Counted from the first letter of the stretch, positions 1-8,751 are shown. The stretch is DNA of 64,000 bases from Streptomyces sp. NBC_00576 (GCF_036345175.1 NZ_CP107780.1:62001-126000), one strand, 5' to 3'. Made by a program: numbers and translations. The notes: generated by a model not told the origin, from the letters alone.

Positions 1-1
1 G

Positions 2-637
2 CTGCGGCCCGCCGTCGCGGCCGGTCTGCGTGCGGCGGCCCGGGCGCCCGGCAACGGGGCGACCGTGACCGTCGTGGTCGTCCTGGCGGTGCTGGCGTCG
101 GCGGCCACCCACGCCATGGGTCTGGAAGCGGTGTTCGGCGCGTTCGTCGCCGGTGTCGTGATCCGCGCCTGCGGCGCGCTGGAACCACCTGCGCTCGCCC
201 CGCTGCAGACCTTCGTGGCGGCCGTCCTGGCTCCCCTTTTCTTCGCCACGGTCGGGCTCCGCATGGACCTCACCATGCTCGCCGATCCGCCCGTTCTGCT
301 CACCGGCCTGGGGGTGCTCACCATCGCTATCGTCGGCAAGTTCGCCGGGGCTTATCTCGGGGCACGGCTCAGTGGGCTCGGCCGCTGGGAAGGCTTGGCC
401 CTGGGCGCCGGGATGAATGCCCGCGGCGTCATCGAGGTCATCGTCGCGATGGTCGGGCTGCGGCTCGGAGTACTCGGCACCGAGATGTACACGATCATCA
501 TCCTGGTCGCGATCGTCACCTCGCTGATGGCCCCGCCCATCCTGCGCGCCACGATGTCCAAGGTCGAGCAGACCGCGGAGGAGGACCTGCGGGAACGGGC
601 CCTCGGTATTGATGGTCAGCGAACCGCGGAGGCATAG
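2..637 (+). CDS. Cation/proton antiporter, CPA2 family, C-terminal part (5' truncated)
   Basis: Integral membrane protein that probably exchanges Na+ or K+ for protons. The reading frame is open from the window edge, so the N-terminal part is missing. What remains is about 211 residues of alternating hydrophobic helices ending in a short charged tail. The stretch GLALGAGMNARGVIEVIVAM, preceded by a helix with a conserved lysine (IAIVGKFAGA), is typical of KefB/NapA-like CPA2 exchangers. It ends in TAG 63 bases before the MbtH-like gene and on the same strand. Antiporters of this kind occur in several glycopeptide and lipodepsipeptide clusters, where a role in export or ion homeostasis has been suggested; that role here is inference. 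The family call is firm, the substrate is not. Confidence 0.85.
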   Translation: MRPAVAAGLRAAARAPGNGATVTVVVVLAVLASAATHAMGLEAVFGAFVAGVVIRACGALEPPALAPLQTFVAAVLAPLFFATVGLRMDLTMLADPPVLLTGLGVLTIAIVGKFAGAYLGARLSGLGRWEGLALGAGMNARGVIEVIVAMVGLRLGVLGTEMYTIIILVAIVTSLMAPPILRATMSKVEQTAEEDLRERALGIDGQRTAEA

Positions 638-700
638 TGAAGCGCAGTCGTACCGCCCCCGCACACCATTCCTTTTCCTTCATCGAGAGAGGGCAACGCT

Positions 701-916
701 GTGCCGAATCCCTTTGAGGACCCCGACGCCAACTATCTCGTTCTGGTCAATGACGAGGGTCAGCACTCACTCTGGCCTGTATTCGCCGATGTCCCCGACG
801 GATGGGGAACAGTATTCGGAGAGGCCGGGCGCCAGGAATGCCTCGACTACATCGAGAAGAACTGGACCGATATGCGCCCGAAGAGCCTCATAGAGGCGAT
901 GGAAAACCAGCGCTGA
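701..916 (+). CDS. MbtH-like protein (NRPS adenylation-domain chaperone)
   Basis: Small cytoplasmic protein of 71 residues, the normal family length. MbtH-like proteins bind adenylation domains and help them fold or activate amino acids. The family signature is complete: NPFEDPDANYLVL, the SLWP tryptophan motif, PDGW, and the C-terminal ECLDYIEKNWTDMRPKSL. The start is GTG at 701, chosen because the protein then begins directly at the family N-terminus and a purine-rich GAGAGAGGG lies 7 bases upstream. It stops 4 bases before the acyl-AMP ligase gene, so the two are probably cotranscribed. The clients are probably one or more A domains of EndA-EndD on the opposite strand; which ones cannot be told from sequence. 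Confidence 0.96.
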   Translation: MPNPFEDPDANYLVLVNDEGQHSLWPVFADVPDGWGTVFGEAGRQECLDYIEKNWTDMRPKSLIEAMENQR

Positions 917-920
917 CACC

Positions 921-2696
921 ATGACAGTCGACCTCACCGGATACCGGAACCTGGGCGAGGCCTTCGCCGCGCGCGTCGCCGCTCATCCCGAACGGACCGC
1001 ACTGACCCTCTACCACGGCTCCACCGGAGTGGAACCCGAGAGCATCACCTACGGGGAACTGGCCCGCCGCTCCCAGGTGCGCGCGGAGGATCTGAGCCGA
1101 AGGCTGGCCCTCGGCGAACGGGTGCTCATCGCCCTGCCGACGGGCACCGATTTCGCGGAGGTCTACCTCGCCTGCCTGTCCGCCGGGCTGGTCGCCGTGC
1201 CCTCGCCGATGCCGGGTGGCTCGGCGAGCGCCGGCGAACGGATCGCCGCGATCGCGGCGGACTGCTCGCCCGGCCTGACCGTCACCACGGAAGCCGCACA
1301 GGCGGAGGTGACCGCGCACCTGCGCGGTCACGGGCTGGAACGGCTCAGGGTCGAGGCCGTACGGCCGGTCGGCACCGGACAGACCGCCGTACGGCAGGCG
1401 GCCGGCCGGGTCGTCGACCGCGGCGCGGACGCGATCCTCCAGTACAGCTCCGGGTCCACCGGGTCACCGAAAGGCGTGATCCTCACCCACGGTGCGGTCC
1501 TGGCCAACGTCGAGGCGGTGTGCACGTACCTGGGCCTCGGTCCGCAGGACCGGTTCGGCAGCTGGCTGCCGCTCCACCACGACATGGGCCTGTTCACTCA
1601 GCTCACGGCGGCGCTGCTGTGCGGGGCGCCTCTCACGCTGATGCAGCCGACCCTGTTCATCAGACGTCCGGTGGAGTGGTTTCGCATGCTGGACCGCTTC
1701 CGGATCACGTACACCTGCGCTCCCAATTTCGCGTACGACCTCTGCACGCGTCTCATCACCGACGAGATGACGGAGGAACTGGATCTGTCGGCCCTCCGCT
1801 ACGCGTGCAACGGCGCCGAGCCGATCCACGCACCGACCGTGGAGGCGTTCGTCGAACGGTTCGCCCGGATCGGGCTCGGCTCCCTCGCCCACTCCCCCGG
1901 CTACGGCCTCGCGGAATCCACGGCGTACGTGACCTGCGTACCGGAAGACGCCCGGCCGACCGTGCTCACCGTGGACCCCCTGCGGCTGGAAGCGGGTGAG
2001 CGGCCGGAGTTGCGACCGGTGTCCGACGGCGCGGGCCGGCAGGTGACCGGTCTGGGCCGGCCACACGCCTTCGACCTCCGGATCGTCGACCCGCGGACGC
2101 GCGGCCCGCTGTCGGAAGGCAGGGTCGGCGAGATCTGGCTGCGCGGGGAGAGCATCGGCCGTGGTTACTGGGGCAAGCCGGAGCTGAGCGCCCGCGTCTT
2201 CGACGCCCGTGTGGCGGACGCCGACGAGGGGCCGGGCTGGCTGCGCACCGGTGATCTGGGCGCGCTCGTCGACGGCGAGCTGTTCGTCACCGGCCGTCTC
2301 AAGGAACTGCTGATCGTCCATGGCCGCAACATCTTCCCGCAGGACGTGGAGGTCGAGGCCCGTGCCGCGCACGAGGCGCTCGGCGGCCAGATCGGGGCCG
2401 CGTTCGTGATCGGCTCGCCGGACGAGCGCGTCGTGCTCGTCCACGAGGTGCACCCCAGGACCCCGAAGGCCGAGCTGTCGGAGGTCGCCACCGCGGTCAC
2501 CCGCCGGCTCAGCCGGTCGTTCGGGCTCCCCATGCGCAACATCGTGCTGGTACGACGCGGCACCGTACGCCGCACCACCAGCGGCAAGATCAAACGCACC
2601 GCGATGCGTGAACGCTTCCTCGCGGGCGACATGAAGGTGCTGCACGCCGAGTTGGAGCCCGCGCTGCGTGCGGCACCGACGGGGCCGGAGCGGTGA
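921..2696 (+). CDS. Fatty acyl-AMP ligase, lipid-tail activation
   Basis: A 591-residue ANL-superfamily enzyme that should activate a fatty acid as its acyl-AMP and pass it to an acyl carrier protein for N-acylation of residue 1. The features are those of fatty acyl-AMP ligases: ATP-binding motif QYSSGSTGSPKG near residues 173-184, SWLPLHHDMG near 214-223, CAPNFAYDLC, the NGAEP motif, GRNIFPQDVEVEA, and the terminal catalytic lysine in TTSGKIKR near 553-560. The start is ATG 4 bases after the MbtH-like gene; the stop overlaps the next start (GTGA). In enduracidin and ramoplanin the acyl group is a short dienoic acid. Linkage to the two following dehydrogenases fits activation before desaturation. 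No acyl carrier protein gene is in the window. An ordinary acyl-CoA ligase is the less likely alternative. Confidence 0.92.
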   Translation: MTVDLTGYRNLGEAFAARVAAHPERTALTLYHGSTGVEPESITYGELARRSQVRAEDLSRRLALGERVLIALPTGTDFAEVYLACLSAGLVAVPSPMPGGSASAGERIAAIAADCSPGLTVTTEAAQAEVTAHLRGHGLERLRVEAVRPVGTGQTAVRQAAGRVVDRGADAILQYSSGSTGSPKGVILTHGAVLANVEAVCTYLGLGPQDRFGSWLPLHHDMGLFTQLTAALLCGAPLTLMQPTLFIRRPVEWFRMLDRFRITYTCAPNFAYDLCTRLITDEMTEELDLSALRYACNGAEPIHAPTVEAFVERFARIGLGSLAHSPGYGLAESTAYVTCVPEDARPTVLTVDPLRLEAGERPELRPVSDGAGRQVTGLGRPHAFDLRIVDPRTRGPLSEGRVGEIWLRGESIGRGYWGKPELSARVFDARVADADEGPGWLRTGDLGALVDGELFVTGRLKELLIVHGRNIFPQDVEVEARAAHEALGGQIGAAFVIGSPDERVVLVHEVHPRTPKAELSEVATAVTRRLSRSFGLPMRNIVLVRRGTVRRTTSGKIKRTAMRERFLAGDMKVLHAELEPALRAAPTGPER

Positions 2697-4468
2697 CGTC
2701 CGTCAGCGCCGGCACGGGCGTCGAGATGGAGGTCGCGCTCGACGCGGCCTTGGCGGATGCCGTCCCGTCCGGCGCCGGCCCGGGCGGGGGCGGGATCGGC
2801 CGTCTGGTCGCCGAGCTGGACGCCGCCGAGGAGTTCCCCGCGCCGCTCGTCGAACGGCTCGACGCGTTCGGCCTGCCCGCCTACTACGTGCCGGCCGAGT
2901 GGGGCGGTGTCGGCACCGACCACGAACTGCTGCTGCGGCTGTGGCGTACGGTGGCCCGTCGCGACCTGAGCGCCACCATCGCCCACGGCAAGACCTATCT
3001 CGGTGCCGCGCCGGTCTGGTGCGCCGGCGACGCCGAACAGGCCTCCACCACGGCGGCCGCGATCCTGGCGGGCGAACAGGTGGCCTGGGCGCTGTCCGAA
3101 CCGGATCACGGCGCCGACCTGCTCAACGGGACGGTGACCGCGACCGCGCACGACGGCGGTTACCGGCTGGACGGCGTGAAGTGGCCCATCAACAACGCCA
3201 CCCGGGCCCGATACCTGACCGTCCTGGCCCGCACCGGCGCGGCCGGCACCGGGCGCGGTCAGAGCCTCTTCCTCGTGGACAAGACGGCGCTCGCTCCCGG
3301 CACCTGGCGTGTGCTGCCCAAGGAATCCACGCACGGCATCCGCGGCATCGACATCTCCGGCATCGCGTTCGAGGGAGCGGCGCTGCACGCCGACGCGCTG
3401 CTCGGCCGCGAGGGCACCGGACTGGAGACCGTGCTGCACGCGTTGCAGCTCACCCGGACCATGTGCGCCGCGCTGTCCCTCGGTGCCGGTGAGCACGCGC
3501 TGCGGATCGCCGCGGCGTTCGCCGCCGAGCGGATCGTCCAGCGGCGCCCGCTGCTGGACCGCTCCCACCCGCGGGCGCTCCTCGGCAGGTGCGCGGCGCT
3601 GATGGCCGCCGCCGAGGCGTCGGCGCTGGTCGGCAGCCGCTCTCTCCACTCCCTCACGGGTGAGATGAGCGTGGTCTCCGCGGTGGTCAAGTCGGTCGCC
3701 CCGGAACTGACCGACGCGATGATGGGCGAGCTGGCCGAACTGCTCGGAGTACGGTCCTTCCTCACCGGCGTGTACGCGCACGGCTCGTTCCAGAAGATCT
3801 GGCGCGACCACCAGATCGTGTCCGTGTTCGACGGCAGCACCCCGGTGAATCGCGCCGCGCTCGTTCAGCAGTTCCCGCGCCTGGTACGGGAGTACACCGC
3901 GGGCAGCGTCGACGAGGAGGGACTGGCCGAGGCGGCGTCGGCGGGCGATCCGCCGAGGCCGCTGGATCGCGGCTCTCTCACCCTGCTGTCCCGGCGGGGC
4001 TGTTCGGTGGTGCAGTCCATCCCCGCGCTGTCCAGGTCCCTCGCCTCCCCGACGGCTCCGGCCGGGCTCGCAGCGCACGCCGTCGCCCTCGAAGCCGCCG
4101 CCGCCGAGGTCCATGCGCTGATGGCGGCCGTGACCCCGGCCGCCCACCCGCCCATGGCCGCCTACGAGATCGCCGCCGCCTACGAGCTCTGCTACGCGGC
4201 CGCGGCCTGCCTGCACGCGTGGTCGGCTGGACGGCACCGGCACGACGGCGAGCCGTTGTGGGAGGACGGCCTGTGGGTCAGGGCGGCGCTGCGCGCCCTA
4301 CGGGCCAGGCTCGCCGTGGCGCTGCGGAGCCCGGCCCCGGTCGCGGCCCCGGGAGACGACCGGATCAACGACCTGCTCGCACAGCACGTGGCGCGGGCGG
4401 CGCGGACCGGGGCTCCCATGACCCCCTTCGGCGCACCGATGTCCCGGTCCGGGGAGGGCCGTTCATGA
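2693..4468 (+). CDS. Acyl-CoA dehydrogenase-like flavoprotein 1 (fatty-acyl desaturation)
   Basis: A 591-residue acyl-CoA dehydrogenase-fold protein expected to use FAD to introduce a double bond into the acyl chain, as coenzyme A or carrier-protein thioester. Visible landmarks: ALSEPDHGADL (the family ALTEPxxGSD flavin/substrate loop), VKWPINNATRARYL, the helical C-terminal half, and SVFDGSTPVN where the family usually has YEGT with the catalytic glutamate. Here the candidate base is Asp380. The C-terminal 150 residues are an extra alanine-rich helical extension. The GTG start overlaps the preceding stop by 4 bases, and its TGA overlaps the ATG of its paralogue, so ligase and both dehydrogenases are translationally coupled. 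It probably forms one of the two conjugated double bonds of an enduracidin-type lipid; bond position is inference. Confidence 0.88.
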   Translation: MTSVSAGTGVEMEVALDAALADAVPSGAGPGGGGIGRLVAELDAAEEFPAPLVERLDAFGLPAYYVPAEWGGVGTDHELLLRLWRTVARRDLSATIAHGKTYLGAAPVWCAGDAEQASTTAAAILAGEQVAWALSEPDHGADLLNGTVTATAHDGGYRLDGVKWPINNATRARYLTVLARTGAAGTGRGQSLFLVDKTALAPGTWRVLPKESTHGIRGIDISGIAFEGAALHADALLGREGTGLETVLHALQLTRTMCAALSLGAGEHALRIAAAFAAERIVQRRPLLDRSHPRALLGRCAALMAAAEASALVGSRSLHSLTGEMSVVSAVVKSVAPELTDAMMGELAELLGVRSFLTGVYAHGSFQKIWRDHQIVSVFDGSTPVNRAALVQQFPRLVREYTAGSVDEEGLAEAASAGDPPRPLDRGSLTLLSRRGCSVVQSIPALSRSLASPTAPAGLAAHAVALEAAAAEVHALMAAVTPAAHPPMAAYEIAAAYELCYAAAACLHAWSAGRHRHDGEPLWEDGLWVRAALRALRARLAVALRSPAPVAAPGDDRINDLLAQHVARAARTGAPMTPFGAPMSRSGEGRS

Positions 4469-6147
4469 GCGCCGCGGAACTGGACGCGCTGCTCGGCGAC
4501 GCCTGGGACGACCGGAACCCGGTGGGCCACACGGCCGTCCTGGCCGCCGACGAACGCCAGGACATGCTCGCCGAGGGCGAGCGGGCGCTGGACGAGTACC
4601 GTCTGAACGCCGAGTTCGTCCCGGTGGCGTACGGCGGCCGTCTGGAGCGCGCCGACCGGCTCGCCGAGGTGCTGCGGACAGTGTGGCGGCGGGACCCGAG
4701 CCTCGGTCTCGGGTACGGCTTCAGTTCCCTCATCGCCTCCGTCAACATCTGGACCACCGGCGACGAGGAACAACGGCGCCGGGCGGCGGGCCTCCTCCTG
4801 GCGAACGGCCGGATCGCCGCCGCGTTCCACGAGCTGGCGCACGGCAACGACTTCGCGCACGCCGAGTGCGCCGCCCACCCGGACGGCACCGGCTGGCGGC
4901 TGTCCGGCCGCAAGGAGATCGTGACGAACGTGCGGCGGGCGGAGGCCATGGTGCTGTTCGCCCGGACCGGTCCGGGCGCGGGAAGCCGCAGCCACAGCCA
5001 GTTCCTCCTCACGCGGGACGATCTGCCCGCCGGGGCGCTGCGGGACCTGTCACGCTTCCACAGCTCCGGTATGCGCGGCGTCCAGCTCGGCGGCGTGGAG
5101 TTCACCGACTGCCCCGTCCCGGGCGACGCACTGATCGGCTCCCCCGGCCAGGGCATCGAGGTGGCGCTGCGCTCGTACCAGATCACCCGCTCGGTGGGTC
5201 CGGCGGTGATCGTCGGCCCGCTGGACACCGCGCTGCGCCTCGCGGTCCGGTGCTCCCTGGACCGCCGTGTCTACGGCGGCGCGGTCGCCGATCTGCCGTA
5301 CGTGCGCGCGGTCATCGCCCGCGCCTACGCGGATCTGCTGGCCATGGACGCGTTCTCGGCGGTGATCCTGCGGGCGCTGCACCTGGAGCCGGAGTCGATG
5401 GCGGTCTACGCCCCTGCGGCGAAGTACCTGACCGCGCGGATCCTGCTCGACGCGTTCGAGGATCTGCGGGCCGTCCTGGGCGCGAGGTCCTATCTGCGGC
5501 AGGGCCCGTACGCGATGTTCCAGAAGCTGGCCCGGGACGTCGCTCCCGCCACTTTCGCCCATGTGTCGCTCAGCGCCGCCCTGGTGACGCTGCTTCCACA
5601 GCTCCCCCGGCTGGCCCGCAGGTCCTGGCTGGCCGACCCCTCCGCCACGCCGTCGCTGTTCGACCCGGCCGGTGACCTGCCCGCGCTGTCCCTGGAGCGA
5701 CTGAGCACGGGCATGCCCCGTCACGACGGTGTCATCGGCGCCCTCACCGAGCTCGCGGACGGCGTGCCGGCGGGCGACTCCGATCCGGTTCGCCGGTTCG
5801 CCGCGCGGTGCCGGGACGAGCTGCGGAAGTTGCGGGACGGGTGCGCGGCGCTCGGTCCGGCGGACCTCACGATCGATGCCTCGCCCGCGGCGTTCGCGCT
5901 CGCCGACCGGTACACGGCGGTCCTCGCCGCCGCTTCCGTGCTGGCCGTGTGGCAGGAGTGCGGCACCCGCTATCCCGAAGCCGCACTGCTGGGTGCCCTG
6001 GACCGGCTGACCGGGCGGATGGGCGGCCCGCCGGTGCTCACCTCGGCCGAACGCGAGGACATGGAGCGGCGGCTGTTCGACCTCGCCGTCGCGCGCTGCC
6101 TCGACGGCCGTCTCCTCGACCTGTCCGCGCGGAGCATCCCGCGGTGA
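4465..6147 (+). CDS. Acyl-CoA dehydrogenase-like flavoprotein 2, lacking an evident catalytic acid
   Basis: A 560-residue paralogue of the preceding gene. The start is ATG at 4465, overlapping the upstream TGA as ATGA; in-frame Met/Val codons further upstream would lie deep inside the other gene and are rejected. The family loop is altered to AAFHELAHGNDF, followed by SGRKEIVTNVRRAEAMVLF, a SSGMRGVQ motif and the FQK anchor also seen in paralogue 1. The position of the usual catalytic carboxylate reads ATFAHVSLS, with Ala365/His366 and no acidic residue. It may therefore be the non-catalytic partner of a heteromer with paralogue 1, or may use another base. It ends the lipid operon; 135 bases separate it from the regulatory genes. 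Confidence 0.86.
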   Translation: MSAAELDALLGDAWDDRNPVGHTAVLAADERQDMLAEGERALDEYRLNAEFVPVAYGGRLERADRLAEVLRTVWRRDPSLGLGYGFSSLIASVNIWTTGDEEQRRRAAGLLLANGRIAAAFHELAHGNDFAHAECAAHPDGTGWRLSGRKEIVTNVRRAEAMVLFARTGPGAGSRSHSQFLLTRDDLPAGALRDLSRFHSSGMRGVQLGGVEFTDCPVPGDALIGSPGQGIEVALRSYQITRSVGPAVIVGPLDTALRLAVRCSLDRRVYGGAVADLPYVRAVIARAYADLLAMDAFSAVILRALHLEPESMAVYAPAAKYLTARILLDAFEDLRAVLGARSYLRQGPYAMFQKLARDVAPATFAHVSLSAALVTLLPQLPRLARRSWLADPSATPSLFDPAGDLPALSLERLSTGMPRHDGVIGALTELADGVPAGDSDPVRRFAARCRDELRKLRDGCAALGPADLTIDASPAAFALADRYTAVLAAASVLAVWQECGTRYPEAALLGALDRLTGRMGGPPVLTSAEREDMERRLFDLAVARCLDGRLLDLSARSIPR

Positions 6148-6282
6148 CAGGGAGTCACGGACGGCGCCGGCGAGCGCGCGGAGGGCCGGAGAACGAGAAC
6201 CGGCCCAAAGCACGGCTCCGTCCAGGCTCTACCGTACTTTCGGCCGGTACGCGACGTGCCCCGGCTCTCTAGCCTGAGCTGC
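6148..6282 (+). promoter_or_regulatory. Candidate promoter/operator region before the regulatory genes
   Basis: No gene seen. The only sizeable gap on the plus strand. CGTAC at 6233-6237 and GTACG at 6247-6251 form an inverted repeat around TTTCGGCCG that could be an operator. TAGCCT at 6270-6275 could be a -10 element placed for a leaderless or nearly leaderless transcript starting close to the ATG at 6283, which has no obvious ribosome binding site. No clear -35 or rho-independent terminator was recognised. Confidence 0.35.
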
Positions 6283-6822
6283 ATGGATACAGGGGAGCGG
6301 CCGACAAGGCCGGGCGGAAAGATTGGCAACATCGTGTTAGGCGTCGTGTTCGCCCTGGGCATCGTCTTCACGGCGTTCATGTTCATGACCAGTTGGGGCG
6401 GCACCTCCTGGGTGTTCGGCTCCGCCGTCTCGATCGTCATGGGCGGCATCGCGCTGGTGCGCGAGCGGCACAAGTTGCTGACCGCGCTCGCGGGCCTGGT
6501 CGTGACGGCCGGCGCCATCGCGGTGTCCCTGAAGGTCGGTGACGATCTGCCGGAGGAGCCCGCGCCCATCACGGCGCTCGCTCTGTCGGTGCTCGTCGGC
6601 TCCGCGATCAGGACGCTGCCGGCCGCCCAGGGCGCCGTGATCGCCCTGGGCGGCCTCGTGGTGACCGCGGTTCCCTGGGTCGACGGGTTGAGCGGCGTGA
6701 CGAGCCTGGCCACGATGGGGATGATCGCCGCCCTGGTGTTGGGGCCAGTGCTGCGCGCGCTCGACCACCGGGCGTTGACCGAGGCACCCCAGGGGTCCTG
6801 GGCCGGCCCGCCGCGGTCGTAG
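6283..6822 (+). CDS. Small integral membrane protein resembling the sensor half of the adjacent kinase
   Basis: A 179-residue protein with a short polar N-terminus and about five or six hydrophobic helices, and no enzymatic motif. Its sequence runs parallel to the membrane part of the following histidine kinase. Both have a tryptophan-containing loop (WGGTSWVFG here, WGASSWVPG there), then a GIALVRERHK/GLALMRHLRQ segment, an LVGSAIRTLP/LIGSAVRVLP helix, and a final LRALDHRAL/LRRLDERAK segment, so it looks like a duplicated sensor module without kinase domain. Start chosen at ATG 6283 rather than the earlier in-frame codon at 6256, which would add a poor extension. Codon 19 (6337-6339) is TTA, so translation may depend on the bldA tRNA. 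The TAG stop lies 22 bases before the preferred kinase start. Function unknown; an accessory or dominant-negative partner of the kinase is inference. Confidence 0.75.
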   Translation: MDTGERPTRPGGKIGNIVLGVVFALGIVFTAFMFMTSWGGTSWVFGSAVSIVMGGIALVRERHKLLTALAGLVVTAGAIAVSLKVGDDLPEEPAPITALALSVLVGSAIRTLPAAQGAVIALGGLVVTAVPWVDGLSGVTSLATMGMIAALVLGPVLRALDHRALTEAPQGSWAGPPRS

Positions 6823-6844
6823 CGTGCCCGGAGACCTGAACGCG

Positions 6845-8086
6845 ATGAGCGCCGGCCGTCCCTCCGCCCCTACCGCGGAGCCGCCCCAATCCCCGCCCGC
6901 GACCGCGCCGAACGGCGCGACTCGCGGGCGGGGATTCGGTAATCTGATCAACGTGACCATTCCGAACCCGTGGGCCAAAGTCGTCCTTACCGTCGGGCTC
7001 GGCGTCACGTTCCTCGCGGCGATCGCCATCCAAGCCGTCGCCCTCGCGGAGACCTGGGGGGCCTCGTCCTGGGTGCCCGGCGCCGCCGCCGCGGTGGTGG
7101 TGTGCGGGCTCGCCCTGATGCGTCATCTGAGGCAGACCTGGACGGCGGTCGCGGGCATGTTCGTCGCCGCGCTGGCGGTGCTCGTCCCGTTGCTGCCCGG
7201 CACCCAACTGCCCGCTGGTCTCGGCCCCTCCATGGCCCTGGGCCTGGCGGTGCTCATCGGATCCGCGGTCAGGGTGCTGCCGACGGTGCGGGCCGGGGCC
7301 ATCGCCGGCACCGGGTTGCTGCTGGTCGTCGCCCAGTTCGCCGCGCGGCCGGCGACGGCCGTCTCGGCCATCGCCACAGCGTCCTGGCTGGCCGCCGTCG
7401 GGGTGGGGCTATCGCTGCGCAGGCTCGACGAGCGGGCGAAGGCCACCGCCCAACAGGTGCGCCGGGTCGAACGGCTGGACCTCGCCCGTGAACTGCACGA
7501 CATCGTGGCCCACCACATCACGGGGATGCTGATCCAGGCGCAGGCCGCCCAGATCGTCGCGCAGCGGGACCCGCGGAACGTGTCGGACTCGCTGGTCGAG
7601 ATCGAGACGTCCGGGTTCGAGGCCATGGCCGCGATGCGCCGTGTCGTCGGGCTGTTGCGCGACACCGACGACGCGGCTCCCGCCTCGCCCGGGTCGGAAG
7701 GGCTGAGCACGCTGGTCGAGCGCTTCAGCCGTCAGGGCCCGAAGGTACGACTGCACACGCCCGACGACGACACGGAGTGGCCGCCAGAGGTGACCAGCAC
7801 CGTGTACCGCATCGTCCAGGAGTCACTGACGAACGTCCTGCGGCACGCGCGGCACGCCCGCTCCATCGACGTCACCGTCGGCCGCGACGCCGAGGCCGTC
7901 ACCGTCGAGGTCGCCGACGACGCCCCGCCGAACTCCGCCCGGCCCCACCACCGCGGGGGGTACGGTTTGATCGGTATGCGCGAACGCGTCGAAACGCTCG
8001 GCGGCTCGCTGAGCGCCGGTCCCCGGCCCGGCGCCGGCTGGTCCGTGAGGGCGACCCTGCCCGTCCCCACCAGGGAGCCCGGATGA
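6845..8086 (+). CDS. NarL-family sensor histidine kinase
   Basis: A 413-residue membrane kinase of the HisKA_3 type. Residues about 35-195 form several hydrophobic helices with little extracytoplasmic sequence, suggesting it senses something in the membrane. The dimerisation/phosphoacceptor segment LARELHDIVAHH follows, with His218 as the likely phosphorylated residue, then an ATPase domain with VQESLTNVLRHA and the G-box GGYGLIGMRERV. Start at ATG 6845 with GGAGA 10 bases upstream; an in-frame GTG at 6824 has no good binding site and is the alternative. The stop overlaps the response regulator start (ATGA), so the two form a two-component system. The signal is unknown. Control of the neighbouring antibiotic genes is likely from position only. 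Confidence 0.92.
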   Translation: MSAGRPSAPTAEPPQSPPATAPNGATRGRGFGNLINVTIPNPWAKVVLTVGLGVTFLAAIAIQAVALAETWGASSWVPGAAAAVVVCGLALMRHLRQTWTAVAGMFVAALAVLVPLLPGTQLPAGLGPSMALGLAVLIGSAVRVLPTVRAGAIAGTGLLLVVAQFAARPATAVSAIATASWLAAVGVGLSLRRLDERAKATAQQVRRVERLDLARELHDIVAHHITGMLIQAQAAQIVAQRDPRNVSDSLVEIETSGFEAMAAMRRVVGLLRDTDDAAPASPGSEGLSTLVERFSRQGPKVRLHTPDDDTEWPPEVTSTVYRIVQESLTNVLRHARHARSIDVTVGRDAEAVTVEVADDAPPNSARPHHRGGYGLIGMRERVETLGGSLSAGPRPGAGWSVRATLPVPTREPG

Positions 8087-8751
8087 CCGTCGAGGTCCTG
8101 CTCGCCGACGACCAGGCGATGATCCGCCGCGGACTGCGGCTGATCCTGGAGGACCAGCCCGACATCTCCGTCGTCGGGGAGGCCTCGGACGGCGCGGAGG
8201 CGATCTCGATGGCCAGGCGGCTGCGGCCGGACGTGTGCCTGGTGGACATCAGGATGCCCAAGCTTGACGGCATCGAGGTCACCCGCGCGCTGGCCGGCCC
8301 GGGGGTGACCGATCCACTACGGGTCATCGTGGTCACCACGTTCGACCTCGACGAGTACGTGTACGGGGCACTGCGCGGCGGCGCGGCGGGGTTCGTCCTC
8401 AAGGACGCCGGGCCCGCACTGCTCGTCGAAGCCGTCCGCGCCGCCCACAACGGCGAGGCGCTGGTCTCGCCGTCGGTCACCTTACGGCTGCTCAGCCACT
8501 TGAACGAGACCGGGGCGGCGCCCCGCGGCCGCGCCAAGCAGCCGCCTCAACTGTCCGGACGCGCGCTCGAGGTCGTGAAGGCCATCGCGCGCGGCCGCAC
8601 CAACCAGGAGATCGCCGCCGAGCTGTTCATCTCCCTCAGCACGGTCAAGAGCCATCTGTCGGGCATCCAAACCAAGCTCGGGATGCGAAACCGCACCGAG
8701 ATCGCCGTCTGGGCCTGGGAGAACCGGATCGTCGAGAGCACCTACGAGTAG
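8083..8751 (+). CDS. LuxR/NarL-family response regulator, partner of the adjacent kinase
   Basis: A 222-residue DNA-binding regulator. The receiver domain has the acidic pair Asp9-Asp10, the phosphorylation site Asp55 (LVDIRMP), the conserved Thr in VVTTFD and Lys107 (FVLKD). The C-terminal LuxR-type helix-turn-helix covers about residues 154-215 with TNQEIAAELFISLSTVKSHL. The ATG overlaps the kinase stop. Codon 134 (8482-8484) is TTA, a rare codon that often places Streptomyces regulators under bldA control, so production may be tied to development. The gene ends 6 bases from the end of endD, which converges on it. Whether it activates or represses the cluster cannot be told. Confidence 0.94.
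   Translation: MTVEVLLADDQAMIRRGLRLILEDQPDISVVGEASDGAEAISMARRLRPDVCLVDIRMPKLDGIEVTRALAGPGVTDPLRVIVVTTFDLDEYVYGALRGGAAGFVLKDAGPALLVEAVRAAHNGEALVSPSVTLRLLSHLNETGAAPRGRAKQPPQLSGRALEVVKAIARGRTNQEIAAELFISLSTVKSHLSGIQTKLGMRNRTEIAVWAWENRIVESTYE

Noticed and set aside
609..893. Open frame overlapping the antiporter end and the MbtH-like gene
   Set aside because: Different frame from the strongly conserved MbtH-like protein; no recognisable product.
4219..4464. Longer start for the second acyl-CoA dehydrogenase
   Set aside because: Overlaps the first dehydrogenase by 250 bases and gives a low-complexity extension; ATG 4465 is coupled by ATGA.
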